This document shows, in pieces, positions 6,750 through 14,894 of a stretch of 15,862 bases of DNA. Source of the DNA: JAXGPP01 sp964436865 (GTDB lineage: Bacteria > Planctomycetota > Planctomycetia > Pirellulales > Thermoguttaceae); contig CAYTFK010000153.1 in NCBI GenBank assembly GCA_964436865.1, positions 1-15,862 of the forward strand. Direction: 5' to 3'. The stretch's first letter is position 1, and every line of letters begins with the position of its first letter. Both the position numbers and the translations under genes were made by a program. The notes under the pieces were generated by a model. It worked only from the letters and a program-made list of their open reading frames with translations. It was not told where the DNA came from and did no database searches.

Positions 6750-8612
6750 TCAACGCCGCGATTCCGGCGGCGGCGTTTGTACCTCTTCCGGCTGCGACAG
6801 CGGCGGTGGAGACCGGTCGAGATCGAACACCGTCGGAGTGGCATTCGGATCGGCGGGGTAGCGATCTTGATTCGGGCACGGCCGCATGTCGCGAGGGTAG
6901 CACTCGTCGGGGAACAGACGGCCCAAAGGCCCGATCGATCCGTAGCGTTCCTCCGCGAATCGGATGCCGTGCGACTCGAGAATGGTGCCCGTCTGCTGAT
7001 CAAGGTTGGCCAGTTCGATGTTGTATTGGGCGAGGGCCTGCGCCTCCGAGACCACCGAATTGCCCCACTCGCTGATTGCCAGCAGCACGTTGAGGTAAAT
7101 CGTTCGCCCTGCCAAGTACTCCTGCCACTGAATTTCGAGATTCTCTTGCGAGGCAATCCTCGCTTCGCGAAGCGCCTGGTACTGCTCGAAATACTGCGAC
7201 AGATCGCGGTAGCTCAAGGCGAGTATGTGGATCACGTTGTGGATCGCCTGATCGAGGTTCGCCCGGTCGCGCATCAGGAGCAGTTCCTGCCGCCGCATTT
7301 GCGCCCGTTCGGAACGCAGCCCCAGCGGAACCGAAAAATTGACGCCCAACTGCCAGCCCGTGAAGTCACCTCGATCGGAAGAGATGTATGTCTGGTCGGG
7401 CGTTCGGCCCCGCAAACCGTCCCAGCGGTAGAGCCCCACCATGTCCAGACGCGGCAGGGCCGCGTTGCGGGCCAGGATCAGGTCTTGCTGGTCGGCCTCG
7501 AGGATGAGCTTCAGTTCAATCAGGTCGGGCCTCCGCTGCTCGGCCATAGCGACGATCGTCCGCCAATCGACGTTGACCCGATCGGTGCGCGGCTCGGTGA
7601 TCGTTACCACCCGGTTCTCAATCGAAGGTGGCAGCCCCATAATGTTCCGCAAGGCCGCTTCACGATCGAGGAGGCTGGCCTGGGCTGAAACCAGGTTCGC
7701 CCGAAAGCCGGCCAGCGCGGCTCGCGCCTGGGCCATTTCGGCGGCGTTGCCGATCCCCACCGCGACACTGGTCTCGGCGCGGTTGTAGGCTTCTTCGCCC
7801 TGCTGGACCTGCTGCTGGCGCGCCCAGACGTCCACTTGCGACACCCGCAACAACCAGTAGCCCTCGATTACGCCGCGGACCATCTGCTGCACGCTCTCTT
7901 TCAACTGGAAGAACGAGCGTTCCGTTTCGATTTGGGCGATCTCGATCGGCGCGAGGTTGGCCCGCCAACCACCTCCCTGCAATAGCGGCTGTGTGTAGCT
8001 GATGTCGGACGACGATCTGGTGAAGGGATTGAGCAACAGCCCGTCGTTCGAACTCCGCGTGGTCAAGGAATCGACGCCCACTCCCAGCGTGCCCCCCGTG
8101 ATCGTACGTTTCGACAGCCCGGCGCCGAGCTGATAGCTCTCCACCTGATCGCCGTCGATACGCACCCCGTGCGGTGCAAGCGGATCAAGTACCGCCTGCG
8201 GCGACTCCTGCTGGTCGAACGTGTTGCGGACATCGAGCGTCGGATCGAACCGTCCCCGGGCTTCGTCGATCTGTGTATTGGTGATCGCCGGATCGTAGAC
8301 CGTTCTTCCGCTGGAAGCTGCTCCCGGTCCGGTCAGCACCCGAATCACCTGTGAAGTGCGCAGTGTGATACGGATCGCCTCGTCGAGCGACAGGTCGCTC
8401 CCCGGCAGATCGGGCCTGGGGTGAGACACGGTTACGGGGGGCGGAAGATCGGGGAGCCGGACGCGCGGCAGCCTGGCGGGATCGCGGACTTCGATCCTTC
8501 GCTGCTCAGGCATGATAAACGGCAGACTTTGCGCGTCCGCTTCGGCCGCCGCCCCCATCAGGAGCAGTACAAACACAAGAGTGGTGCTGAGTCGGCATAC
8601 GTGGACCGGCAT
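6750..8612 (-). CDS. TolC-family outer-membrane efflux protein
   Basis: This is a 620-residue outer-membrane channel component of an export system. A signal peptide (about 1-27, cleavage likely after ADA) is followed by a Pro/Arg-rich segment and then two long alpha-helical/beta repeats of the OEP family. The first begins LSLDEAIRITLRTSQVIRV, the classic entry helix, and the second includes ELKLILEADQQDLILARNAALPRLD, the usual start of the second repeat. The YTQPLLQGGGWRANLAP segment is the conserved beta-strand and turn after the first barrel hairpin. Beyond the last helix is a tail of roughly 75 residues (from about ESHGIRFAEERYG) with two Cys and a Pro-rich end, which I associate with planctomycete members. 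The gene lies 144 bp behind the ABC ATPase, whose export partner it may be. The substrate is unknown. The start at 8612 has no strong Shine-Dalgarno. Confidence 0.92.
   Translation of the reverse strand: MPVHVCRLSTTLVFVLLLMGAAAEADAQSLPFIMPEQRRIEVRDPARLPRVRLPDLPPPVTVSHPRPDLPGSDLSLDEAIRITLRTSQVIRVLTGPGAASSGRTVYDPAITNTQIDEARGRFDPTLDVRNTFDQQESPQAVLDPLAPHGVRIDGDQVESYQLGAGLSKRTITGGTLGVGVDSLTTRSSNDGLLLNPFTRSSSDISYTQPLLQGGGWRANLAPIEIAQIETERSFFQLKESVQQMVRGVIEGYWLLRVSQVDVWARQQQVQQGEEAYNRAETSVAVGIGNAAEMAQARAALAGFRANLVSAQASLLDREAALRNIMGLPPSIENRVVTITEPRTDRVNVDWRTIVAMAEQRRPDLIELKLILEADQQDLILARNAALPRLDMVGLYRWDGLRGRTPDQTYISSDRGDFTGWQLGVNFSVPLGLRSERAQMRRQELLLMRDRANLDQAIHNVIHILALSYRDLSQYFEQYQALREARIASQENLEIQWQEYLAGRTIYLNVLLAISEWGNSVVSEAQALAQYNIELANLDQQTGTILESHGIRFAEERYGSIGPLGRLFPDECYPRDMRPCPNQDRYPADPNATPTVFDLDRSPPPLSQPEEVQTPPPESRR
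6752..6777 (+). terminator. Hairpin between convergent lipoprotein and TolC genes
   Basis: AACGCCGC (6752-6759) pairs perfectly with GCGGCGTT (6770-6777) over a 10-nt loop, beginning 25 bases after the lipoprotein stop and overlapping the last codons of the TolC gene on the other strand. Only three T residues follow the base of the stem, so it is a plausible but unproven terminator. Confidence 0.4.
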
Positions 8613-8756
8613 ACTCGTAAGATCGGCCGGTCGTCGTCGGCAGTACCATCACAAGGCTTTCGCGCGGCACGACCGTCTCGGCCGGCAGAACCGGTACGAC
8701 CCGTGCCCACGGAGCCGGCGAGCCGGGCGGGCCCCCGATCGCGACCAAAGCAGCGA

Positions 8757-9491
8757 CTACTCGCCGTCCCAATCGACCGAGTGCAACGCCTCCCGGGCGG
8801 TCGCGAAATCGTTCGTGTCGGCGACCACCAGCCCGTCTCGAAGAACAAGGTATCGCTTCGCGTGTCGGGCGACGTCCTGGTCATGGGTCACCAGAATGAT
8901 GGTGATTCCCTGCGCCTCGTTCAACGCTCGCACCACATCGATAATCTCGCGACTGGTCCGAGTGTCGAGGTTCCCCGTCGGCTCGTCGGCCATTAGAATG
9001 GGGGGGTGATTTACCAGGGCTCGGGCAATGGCCACACGCTGCTGCTGGCCGCCGGAAAGCTGCCCCGGGTGATGGTCAAGCCGATCCGCCAACCCGACCC
9101 GCTCGAGCATCTGCAGTGCCCGGCTGCGCCGCTCGCGGGCCGACACCCCCCGCGAGTACAGGAGCGGCAGCTCAACGTTCTCCAGCGCGCTGGTTCGCGC
9201 CAACAGGTTGAAGCTCTGAAAGACGAAGCCGATGTTGCGGTTGCGCAGCCGTGCCCGGGCGTCGCGCGACATGGTTGCCACCTCTTCTCCCGAGAGGAGG
9301 TAGCTGCCGCTCGAAGGCCGATCGAGACAACCGAGGATGTTCATCAGGGTTGACTTGCCCGACCCAGAAGGTCCCATCAGTGCCACGTACTCGCCCTGTT
9401 CGATGGTTAGCGAGACTTCGCGCAGCGCCTGGACTTCGATTTCTTCTAGCTGGTAAACTTTGCGGATTTTTTCGAGTTGTATGAGCGGCAT
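8757..9491 (-). CDS. MacB/LolD-type ABC transporter ATPase
   Basis: This is a cytoplasmic ATPase of the MacB/LolD/FtsE-like exporter group, 244 residues and the usual length for a separate subunit. It has Walker A GPSGSGKST, followed by LMNILGCLD, which is typical of this group, then the Q-loop region FVFQSFNLL, the signature LSGGQQQRVAIARAL, Walker B ILMADEPTGNLD, and the switch His in LVTHD. These enzymes drive mechanotransmission permeases that extrude lipoproteins, peptides or drugs. The open frame extends upstream to 9776, but that part is low-complexity and lies in the divergent promoter region. The ATG at 9491 begins MPLIQLEKIRKVYQ, as relatives do. The TolC gene follows on the same strand. 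No MacB-type permease or HlyD-type adaptor gene is adjacent. Confidence 0.93.
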   Translation of the reverse strand: MPLIQLEKIRKVYQLEEIEVQALREVSLTIEQGEYVALMGPSGSGKSTLMNILGCLDRPSSGSYLLSGEEVATMSRDARARLRNRNIGFVFQSFNLLARTSALENVELPLLYSRGVSARERRSRALQMLERVGLADRLDHHPGQLSGGQQQRVAIARALVNHPPILMADEPTGNLDTRTSREIIDVVRALNEAQGITIILVTHDQDVARHAKRYLVLRDGLVVADTNDFATAREALHSVDWDGE

Positions 9492-9561
9492 ACTGGTGGG
9501 TGGGACCGTTGCCCGGTGTCGTCGGCCGCGCCACGGTACGCCGGGTCTGGCCGATTCCTCG

Positions 9562-9589
9562 ATTCTACCAAGCCCCGCCCCCCTTGGTA
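9562..9589 (-). promoter_or_regulatory. Inverted repeat overlapping a possible -10 box upstream of the ABC ATPase
   Basis: TACCAAG (9566-9572) and CTTGGTA (9583-9589) form a perfect 7-bp inverted repeat with a 10-bp GC-only spacer. On the minus strand TAGAAT (9562-9567) lies at its edge and could be a -10 box for the ATPase gene, 70 bases upstream of its ATG. This is the layout of a repressor operator. The -35 match is poor. Confidence 0.4.
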
Positions 9590-9655
9590 CTCCCGGAATG
9601 TGCCTGGAAGCACACGCCCCCCGGCGGCCAGCTTGCCGGAGCCATGCCGTACCGC

Positions 9656-9685
9656 TTGCAGGGTGGGGCTCTGCTTTGGCAGAAT
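9656..9685 (+). promoter_or_regulatory. Possible promoter of the aldo/keto-reductase-like gene
   Basis: TTGCAG (9656-9661) and CAGAAT (9680-9685) are 18 bp apart, 53 bases before the ATG at 9739. Both boxes are moderate matches to the housekeeping consensus. Confidence 0.3.
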
Positions 9686-9738
9686 AGGAACGACAGATTA
9701 AGCGGGGCCCTTCCAAAACCCCAGTGCCGGAGATCGCC

Positions 9739-10851
9739 ATGGACAGCAAGCTGAATCGTCGCCAGTTCGTTCGCACCAGTGCGGCGGCGGCCGCCGTTGT
9801 GGCCTCCGGATTGACGACTCAGGCAACCTCGGCGGGTGAACCACCGCGTACGGAAGAGAAGCTGGATACGAACCGGATCCTGAACTACAACCCCGACATG
9901 GAATACCGCCGTTGCGGGCGCACCGACATGGTCGTTTCCGCCGTGGCCCTGGGCGGGCACTGGAAACGGGTGGTGAGACTGATCGGCGGCGACGAATCGC
10001 CCGGCTGGATGACGATGAACATCGATCTGCCCGAGTTCCAGCAGAATCGCTACGACGTCGTCAGCCGCTGCATTGAGCGCGGTTTCAACTATGTCGACGC
10101 CTGTTGCGGCGAAGAAATCATGGCCTATAGCCGAGCACTCAAGGGCCGCCGCGACCGTATGTACTTCGGTTTCTCGTGGCATGCCCGCGAGAGCCGCTTC
10201 GAAGAATGGCGATCAGCCGCCCAGCTTCGCGAAGGGCTCGACGCCGGGCTGAAAGAGGCGGGCCTGGAGTACGTCGATCTGTGGCGGATCAGCCTGCTCA
10301 CCGATAGCCATATGCACACTCCGGGTGAGATCGAAGCGGTGATCGAAGCCCTGGACTGGGCGAAGAAGACCGGGCGAGCTCGCTATATCGGGGTGTCGTC
10401 GCACGACCGGCCGCACCTGAAGGAGTTGATCGAAACCTACCCGGAGCAGATCGAAGTCATACTCACTCCCTATACGGCCAAGACCAAGGTAGTTGAGGAC
10501 GAAACCGGCTTGTGGGCCACGATCAAGAAGCACAATGTGGGCTGGTTCGGGATCAAGCCATTTGCCAGCAACTCTGTTTTCAAAGGTGATAGCTCGCCCG
10601 ATAGCCCTTACCGCGAGGAGGATAACCGGATTGCCCGTTTGGCGCTCCGCTACATCCTCTGCAACTCGTCCATCACTGCACCAATACCCGGCCTGATCAG
10701 TCCCGAGCAAGTCGACAACGTCGCTCTGGCCGTGATGGAACGGCGCGAGTTGGATCTCGAAGAGAAGGCTGAGCTGGAGCGAGTCATGGACCGCGCCTGG
10801 GCCAGTCTTACGCCCGATTACCAGTGGCTGAAGAACTGGGAGTACGTGTGA
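9739..10851 (+). CDS. Tat-exported aldo/keto-reductase-fold protein with altered catalytic site
   Basis: This is a 370-residue protein. A twin-arginine signal starts it: NRRQF at 6-10, then an Ala/Val-rich helix to about 32, so it is exported folded, probably with a bound cofactor. The AKR TIM barrel follows: MEYRRCGRTDMVVSAVALGG (about 54-73), GFNYVDAC (115-122), AGLEYVDLW (174-182), ARYIGVSSHD, the KPFASNS segment near 274-280, and a helical end with APIPGLISPEQVDN. Of the AKR tetrad only Asp120 is clear. Glu125 stands where Tyr is expected, no Lys sits in YFGFSW (142-147), and Ser185 stands where His normally follows DLW. NAD(P)H-dependent carbonyl reduction is therefore doubtful. GGAG at 9729-9732 supports ATG 9739 over GTG 9724. 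It is convergent with the isomerase-like gene. Confidence 0.9.
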   Translation: MDSKLNRRQFVRTSAAAAAVVASGLTTQATSAGEPPRTEEKLDTNRILNYNPDMEYRRCGRTDMVVSAVALGGHWKRVVRLIGGDESPGWMTMNIDLPEFQQNRYDVVSRCIERGFNYVDACCGEEIMAYSRALKGRRDRMYFGFSWHARESRFEEWRSAAQLREGLDAGLKEAGLEYVDLWRISLLTDSHMHTPGEIEAVIEALDWAKKTGRARYIGVSSHDRPHLKELIETYPEQIEVILTPYTAKTKVVEDETGLWATIKKHNVGWFGIKPFASNSVFKGDSSPDSPYREEDNRIARLALRYILCNSSITAPIPGLISPEQVDNVALAVMERRELDLEEKAELERVMDRAWASLTPDYQWLKNWEYV

Positions 10852-10902
10852 CTCGGCGCCAGTCTGACGTCTCGTCGCATTGAAGGACGATGGGTGCAGC
10901 CC

Positions 10903-10923
10903 GACGCCGTGTCTGCCGGCGTC
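10903..10923. terminator. Hairpin between convergent genes, no T tract
   Basis: GACGCCG (10903-10909) pairs with CGGCGTC (10917-10923) over a 7-nt loop, at the stop codon of the minus-strand gene and 52 bases after the stop of the plus-strand gene. Neither side has a T run, so it may act as a bidirectional pausing structure only. Confidence 0.3.
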
Positions 10924-11672
10924 TACAGCAGGCTTTCGAGCAACAGCCGCATCTTGCGCATTTCGGCGTTCTGGTCGACATCGGCCAGAGGCACGATGTC
11001 GACGCACAGTGCCCGGTCGTATCGGTACTTTCCGAGCTGCCGCACCAAATGGCCATATTCGACTTCCCCCTGGCCCACGCGAACCTGGAGATGATCCTTG
11101 TTCGTGTCGCGCAGCCGCACGTGGCAGACATACTTGAGGACGTGATCGTAGTCGACGCCGTGTCGCGGCCCGTATACATAATGGCTGGGATCCAGCGTAA
11201 GTTGCAGCCGCTTGACGTTGTCACACAGCACGACCGCCGTGTCGGGGTCCTCAGTCATCCGCCCAACTTCGGTGACCAGCCCCACCACAACCCCTTCCAG
11301 GGTGGCGATGTCCACCATCCGGCGCAGACGCTCGATCTCGGCGTTGAAGGGAGTGCCAAGCTCGGAGGCACGGATCGAGATCGTGACCACTTTGGTGGCT
11401 TTCGCCAGCCGGCAACAGGCCGCAAACTGCTTGTAGTACTCCTCGCCCGGAGCCTCGATATCCACGCTGTAGGCGGTGGGCGTCAAGCGCTGTGTCTGGC
11501 GGCAGATCTGCACCGCGCGATCGAGGTCCTGCATGACTTCTGACGGTTTCAGGTGTCCGCCCGATTCATGGACAGTGATCTCCACCGTGGTGTATTCGAG
11601 ATCCACCAGCCGAACCAAAGCCTCTTCCAAAGGCAGATCGGCAAAGCATCGCGTCGAAGCAGCGACGAACAC
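10923..11672 (-). CDS. Sugar phosphate isomerase/epimerase-like TIM-barrel protein
   Basis: This is a 249-residue member of the xylose isomerase-like TIM barrel (AP endonuclease 2) superfamily, without a signal peptide and so cytoplasmic. Members isomerise or epimerise sugars or inositol derivatives using one or two divalent metals. Visible candidates for the metal site are Glu135 (LVTEVGRM), Asp161 and His164 (LTLDPSHY), His184 with Asp189 in CHVRLRDT, and a C-terminal Asp in CVDIVP where Glu is usual. The start is a GTG at 11672 giving MFVAASTRCF. It is chosen because AGGAG lies 7 nt upstream (11680-11684) and relatives begin this way, although the frame is open to 11774. The gene is convergent with the Tat-exported reductase-like gene and divergent from sppA. 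The actual substrate cannot be told. Confidence 0.85.
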   Translation of the reverse strand: MFVAASTRCFADLPLEEALVRLVDLEYTTVEITVHESGGHLKPSEVMQDLDRAVQICRQTQRLTPTAYSVDIEAPGEEYYKQFAACCRLAKATKVVTISIRASELGTPFNAEIERLRRMVDIATLEGVVVGLVTEVGRMTEDPDTAVVLCDNVKRLQLTLDPSHYVYGPRHGVDYDHVLKYVCHVRLRDTNKDHLQVRVGQGEVEYGHLVRQLGKYRYDRALCVDIVPLADVDQNAEMRKMRLLLESLL

Positions 11673-12061
11673 CGCACAACTCCTCACGGGTTTCCTGGTC
11701 CGCGGTTGACTGGGGACTACTCTCGGTGCGCTCGAGCGGCGAGCGGGGTTCGTTTCACTCGCCCCTTCCCTCAATCCACCGGGGACTCAATAGGTTCAGT
11801 CTAGGCAAACGCGACGGGTGCGCAAATCGCCGGCGGCGGGGTCGTCTGCCCGATTGATTCCGCAGACGCCCGAGCCTTTCTGATCGTCGCGCCGCCAGCA
11901 GCGCACCCCGCCCCGATGCGGGGCTCATCCAACGGGCATAGCCCATAAGCTTACTGATAGCAGTCCCCCTCTGGCAACATCAAGCCGACGGCTCTCCGGC
12001 CGAAGGCGTATAGAGTACACTAACATTGTGTGCCCTTCTGGTTGGTGAGTAAGGAGCATCT
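11673..12061. other. 389-bp divergent non-coding region, isomerase-like gene / sppA
   Basis: I see no convincing gene here. It holds the ribosome-binding sites of both flanking genes (AGGAG at 11680-11684 on the minus strand and AAGGAG at 12051-12056 on the plus strand). It also has two short perfect hairpins: GCCCCG-ATG-CGGGGC at 11910-11924 and GGGC-ATA-GCCC at 11934-11944. TACACT at 12016-12021 could be a -10 box for sppA, but no good -35 accompanies it. A 63-codon minus-strand frame (11755-11946) is Arg-rich and has no family features. Confidence 0.5.
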
Positions 12062-13135
12062 ATGGATTCCTATTCGCAACAGCCATCTTCCGGCCCCCCG
12101 GCAGTACCGGCGGAGGTCCTGCGTCCAGCTCCCGTCGCCCCGCGACGGCCTCGTCGCTGGCCCGTGGCACTGGGAGTGGTCCTGGCGGCACTGCTCGCGG
12201 GATCGATGCTGCTGAACCTTGTGCTGCTGGCGCTGGCGGCCAGCCCGCTTGACTCGACCGATTCGCTTCGGGAGAAGTATCGCTACCGGGACAAGTACCG
12301 TCGCGGCGCCGACAAGGTCGCCATCCTCAATCTGGAAGGGGTAATCATCGATGGCGACAAGTTCATCGGGACGCAGATTGAACAGGCCGCCCACGATGAC
12401 GACGTGCGGGCGATCGTCCTCCGGGTCAACTCGCCGGGGGGAACCATCAGCGGTAGCGACTACATCTACCACCATCTGAAGAAACTCGCCGAGGAGAAGG
12501 GCATCCCGCTGGTGGTCAGCATGGGGAGCCTGGCGGCCAGCGGCGGCTATTACGTCTCGATGGCCGTCGGCCCGACGCCTGACACAATCTACGCCGAGCC
12601 GACCACCTGGACCGGCTCGATCGGCGTCATCATCCCGCATTACAACATTGCGGATTTGATGGAGAAGATCGGCGCCGATGAGGATTCGATCGCCAGCCAC
12701 CGGCTCAAAGGCATGGGCTCCATAACCCGGCCGATGACCGAAGAGGAAAAGCAGATTTTTCAGGAACTGGTTGACGAAAGCTTCAACCGCTTCAAGGGCA
12801 TCATCCGCTCGGGGCGTCCCAAGTTTGCCAAGGATCCGGGCGCGCTCGATGCACTGGCGACCGGTCAGGTTTACACCGCCGAGCAAGCGCTCAAGTCTGG
12901 CCTCATCGACCGCATCGGCTTCCTCGACGACGCGGTGGAACGGGCGATCGAGCTTGCCGGGCTCGACCGCGGCGACGTCACGGTGGTTGAGTACAAGCCC
13001 TTGCCGACCCTCACCAGCCTGCTTCTGGGCGCCAACATGCGCCAACCGGGGTTCGACCTTTCAGCGATGCTCGATCTCACCGCTCCGCGAGCGTACTACC
13101 TCTATAGCCGGGTGCCGCTCGTCTTGCCGCAGTGA
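12062..13135 (+). CDS. sppA: Signal peptide peptidase SppA-type serine protease (S49)
   Basis: This 357-residue membrane-anchored peptidase would cut leftover signal peptides, or other membrane-inserted peptides, on the extracytoplasmic face. A Pro-rich N-terminus (1-33) precedes one transmembrane helix (about 34-60), then the S49 domain: VAILNLEGVI (86-95), VLRVNSPGGTISGSD (119-133), MGSLAASGGYYVS with nucleophile Ser160, and TGSIGVI (184-190). Lys216 in RLKGMGS would complete the Ser/Lys dyad; its 56-residue distance from Ser160 is close to that in short single-domain SppA of Bacillus type. The length fits the short form, which assembles as an oligomer, not the tandem E. coli form. AAGGAG at 12051-12056 gives a strong ribosome-binding site. 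It is monocistronic, convergent with the anti-sigma gene. Confidence 0.94.
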   Translation: MDSYSQQPSSGPPAVPAEVLRPAPVAPRRPRRWPVALGVVLAALLAGSMLLNLVLLALAASPLDSTDSLREKYRYRDKYRRGADKVAILNLEGVIIDGDKFIGTQIEQAAHDDDVRAIVLRVNSPGGTISGSDYIYHHLKKLAEEKGIPLVVSMGSLAASGGYYVSMAVGPTPDTIYAEPTTWTGSIGVIIPHYNIADLMEKIGADEDSIASHRLKGMGSITRPMTEEEKQIFQELVDESFNRFKGIIRSGRPKFAKDPGALDALATGQVYTAEQALKSGLIDRIGFLDDAVERAIELAGLDRGDVTVVEYKPLPTLTSLLLGANMRQPGFDLSAMLDLTAPRAYYLYSRVPLVLPQ

Positions 13136-13176
13136 GTGATCGAAAGGAAGTAGACAGAGCCGGCGCGCGGAGGCGA

Positions 13177-14886
13177 CTATCGCAGCGGTTCCCGGTCGTC
13201 ATCGGCCGGCGCGTACTCGCGCCTCGGTGGTAATCGGTCGCGCGAGGGGCGTGGGCCTCCGTCGGGACGGCCAGCGTCGCCGTCATTCTCTGGCGGTCCC
13301 ATTGAATTCTCGCGTGGGGACCGAGGTCCGCCGGGAACGCGGCCGCCCGGTCCAAAATCTCCGCCAGACCAGGAACGTCGCGGGTCGCGAGCCGGTGCCT
13401 TGTCCTGCAGGTATTGCTGCCACAGTTCATGCATCGCTTGCTCGGCGTCGCCGCTCAACGCCTGGGCCAGTCGCTCCTTCGGCAATCCCTCGAGAAACTG
13501 GGCGTAGTCCTCGTCGGAACCCGGCGACGGCGGTCGCGATCCACGGGAGAACCGCCCTTGTGAAACGCGCTCGCTGATGGGGCGCATGGTGACCTGGATG
13601 GTCCACCCGCGGAGTACAAGCGCCTGCTCGTCGGGCGCGAGTCTCGCCAGCCACTTCGTCACGTCGGGCGACAACTGAGACCGGAGACTCGCCAGTTCCT
13701 CCGCTGACGGGACGATCGCGTCTTCCCCATATCCGAGGCGACGAGGCAACCAGATGCGAGCGAAGATCTCATGCCGGCGGCCGGGTTCCATCTCGCGGAA
13801 CCACTTTCGCCAGTTCTCGTCCTGCACGTCACCGGTCTCCAGCTTACTGGCATGCTTCCTGGCAAATTCGCGCATCCAAGCGGCAAACACCTCTCGGTCT
13901 TCGGGCGAAAGCTTAGGCAACTCGTTTCCCGGCAACTTCTTGACCAGCTCCGATACTCGCTCCGGGGGAACCCAGAATTGCCAGCCCAACTCCCAGTTCC
14001 GCCGCGCCTCGACACGCTTCCCGATGCTCGCGAGGCGTTCGTCGATCGGCATCACCTCGAGCTCCATTCGTTCCGACAGAGGAAGTGTCTTGACCCATCG
14101 CGAATAGCTGCTCATCGCTCGCCATAGCGCGTCGGCATCATCATGCGCGACAATCGCGGCATGCAGCCGGCCGATCCGTTCCCGCTCGGCTACGGGTAGC
14201 GCGTCGAATTCCTCGCGGCTGCGAACCAAAGCCGCCTTGCCGGCGGCGTCGAGCGACCTGACCCACGAGCGGCGGACTTCCAGGTCGCTACGGGCCATCT
14301 TCACTGCCAATGCACTGGCGTCGGAGCCGTCGCCGCTTCTTTCCGCGTTGGCTGTCGGTACGAGTCCCCGCATGTCTGTCCGCTCGGGCAACCCGTCGGG
14401 AAATCGCTCGGCCAAGCGTTGCAGGAATTGGGCGTCGTCGACCTGCCGGTATTCGGCCAGCCGCAGCAAAATCGGCAGGTCGGCGAGCAGCTGTTGATTG
14501 GGGTCGGGCCAGAATTTCGCCGCCAGCGCGAAGCCCAGCGCGGCCGACACGAGAAGCGACGCGGCCACAGCCAGCCGATAGCGCCGCCGCCGGCGCGGCA
14601 GTTCGTCCTGTTCGGCCCTCACTTCCTGCTCGACCGCGACGGCTACCATCTCCAGCGTGCTCCGCGTGAACATGTGGTCCACATCGGAGCGTCCCAGTTG
14701 GTCGAGAGTGTCCCATGCCTCCTCAAGCTTGGTGACGGCGTCCTGAACCTTGGGATCGCGAGCGATCAGCTCCTCGACCTGTCGCGACGCGGCCTCGTCC
14801 AGCTCGCGATCCAGATAGGCGACCAACTGCTCTTCGAGCGCGGCTTGCGGCGGACTGGGCTGTGCAGGGGGCGGAGCGTTTGACAT
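13177..14886 (-). CDS. Putative transmembrane anti-sigma factor with long extracytoplasmic region
   Basis: This 569-residue protein is encoded 8 bp after the ECF sigma gene, the usual place of the cognate anti-sigma factor. A small helical cytoplasmic domain (about 16-70, LVAYLDRELDEAASRQVEELI and following) resembles the sigma-binding domain, but it has no HxxxCxxC zinc motif and no Cys. An Arg cluster (97-104) precedes one transmembrane helix (about 103-125). The remaining roughly 440 residues lie outside the cytoplasm: several loosely repeated Trp/Leu-Pro-Glu-Arg modules (LPVAERERI, LPLSERMEL, LSPEDREVF, LAPDEQALV), then a disordered Gly/Pro/Arg/Asp-rich end from about 485. The repeats recall DUF3106-like proteins in style. 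The ATG at 14886 has no clear Shine-Dalgarno, so translation is probably coupled to the sigma gene. The anti-sigma role is inferred from position and architecture. Confidence 0.8.
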   Translation of the reverse strand: MSNAPPPAQPSPPQAALEEQLVAYLDRELDEAASRQVEELIARDPKVQDAVTKLEEAWDTLDQLGRSDVDHMFTRSTLEMVAVAVEQEVRAEQDELPRRRRRYRLAVAASLLVSAALGFALAAKFWPDPNQQLLADLPILLRLAEYRQVDDAQFLQRLAERFPDGLPERTDMRGLVPTANAERSGDGSDASALAVKMARSDLEVRRSWVRSLDAAGKAALVRSREEFDALPVAERERIGRLHAAIVAHDDADALWRAMSSYSRWVKTLPLSERMELEVMPIDERLASIGKRVEARRNWELGWQFWVPPERVSELVKKLPGNELPKLSPEDREVFAAWMREFARKHASKLETGDVQDENWRKWFREMEPGRRHEIFARIWLPRRLGYGEDAIVPSAEELASLRSQLSPDVTKWLARLAPDEQALVLRGWTIQVTMRPISERVSQGRFSRGSRPPSPGSDEDYAQFLEGLPKERLAQALSGDAEQAMHELWQQYLQDKAPARDPRRSWSGGDFGPGGRVPGGPRSPRENSMGPPENDGDAGRPDGGPRPSRDRLPPRREYAPADDDREPLR

Positions 14887-14894
14887 GGCGCGGC

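Noticed and set aside
6180..7688. 502-codon plus-strand frame over the lipoprotein end and TolC gene
   Set aside because: It is antisense to TolC and out of frame with the lipoprotein, Arg/Pro-rich and without motifs. Both real genes there are well supported.
8506..8772. 88-codon minus-strand frame bridging the ATPase-TolC gap
   Set aside because: It needs a TTG start inside the ATPase gene and runs out of frame into TolC, with no family feature. It does not supply the missing permease or adaptor.
11755..11946. 63-codon Arg-rich minus-strand frame in the isomerase/sppA intergenic region
   Set aside because: It has no ribosome-binding site, low-complexity Arg content and no family signal.
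12020..13045. 341-codon minus-strand frame opposite sppA
   Set aside because: It is an antisense shadow of sppA with no motif or ribosome-binding site.
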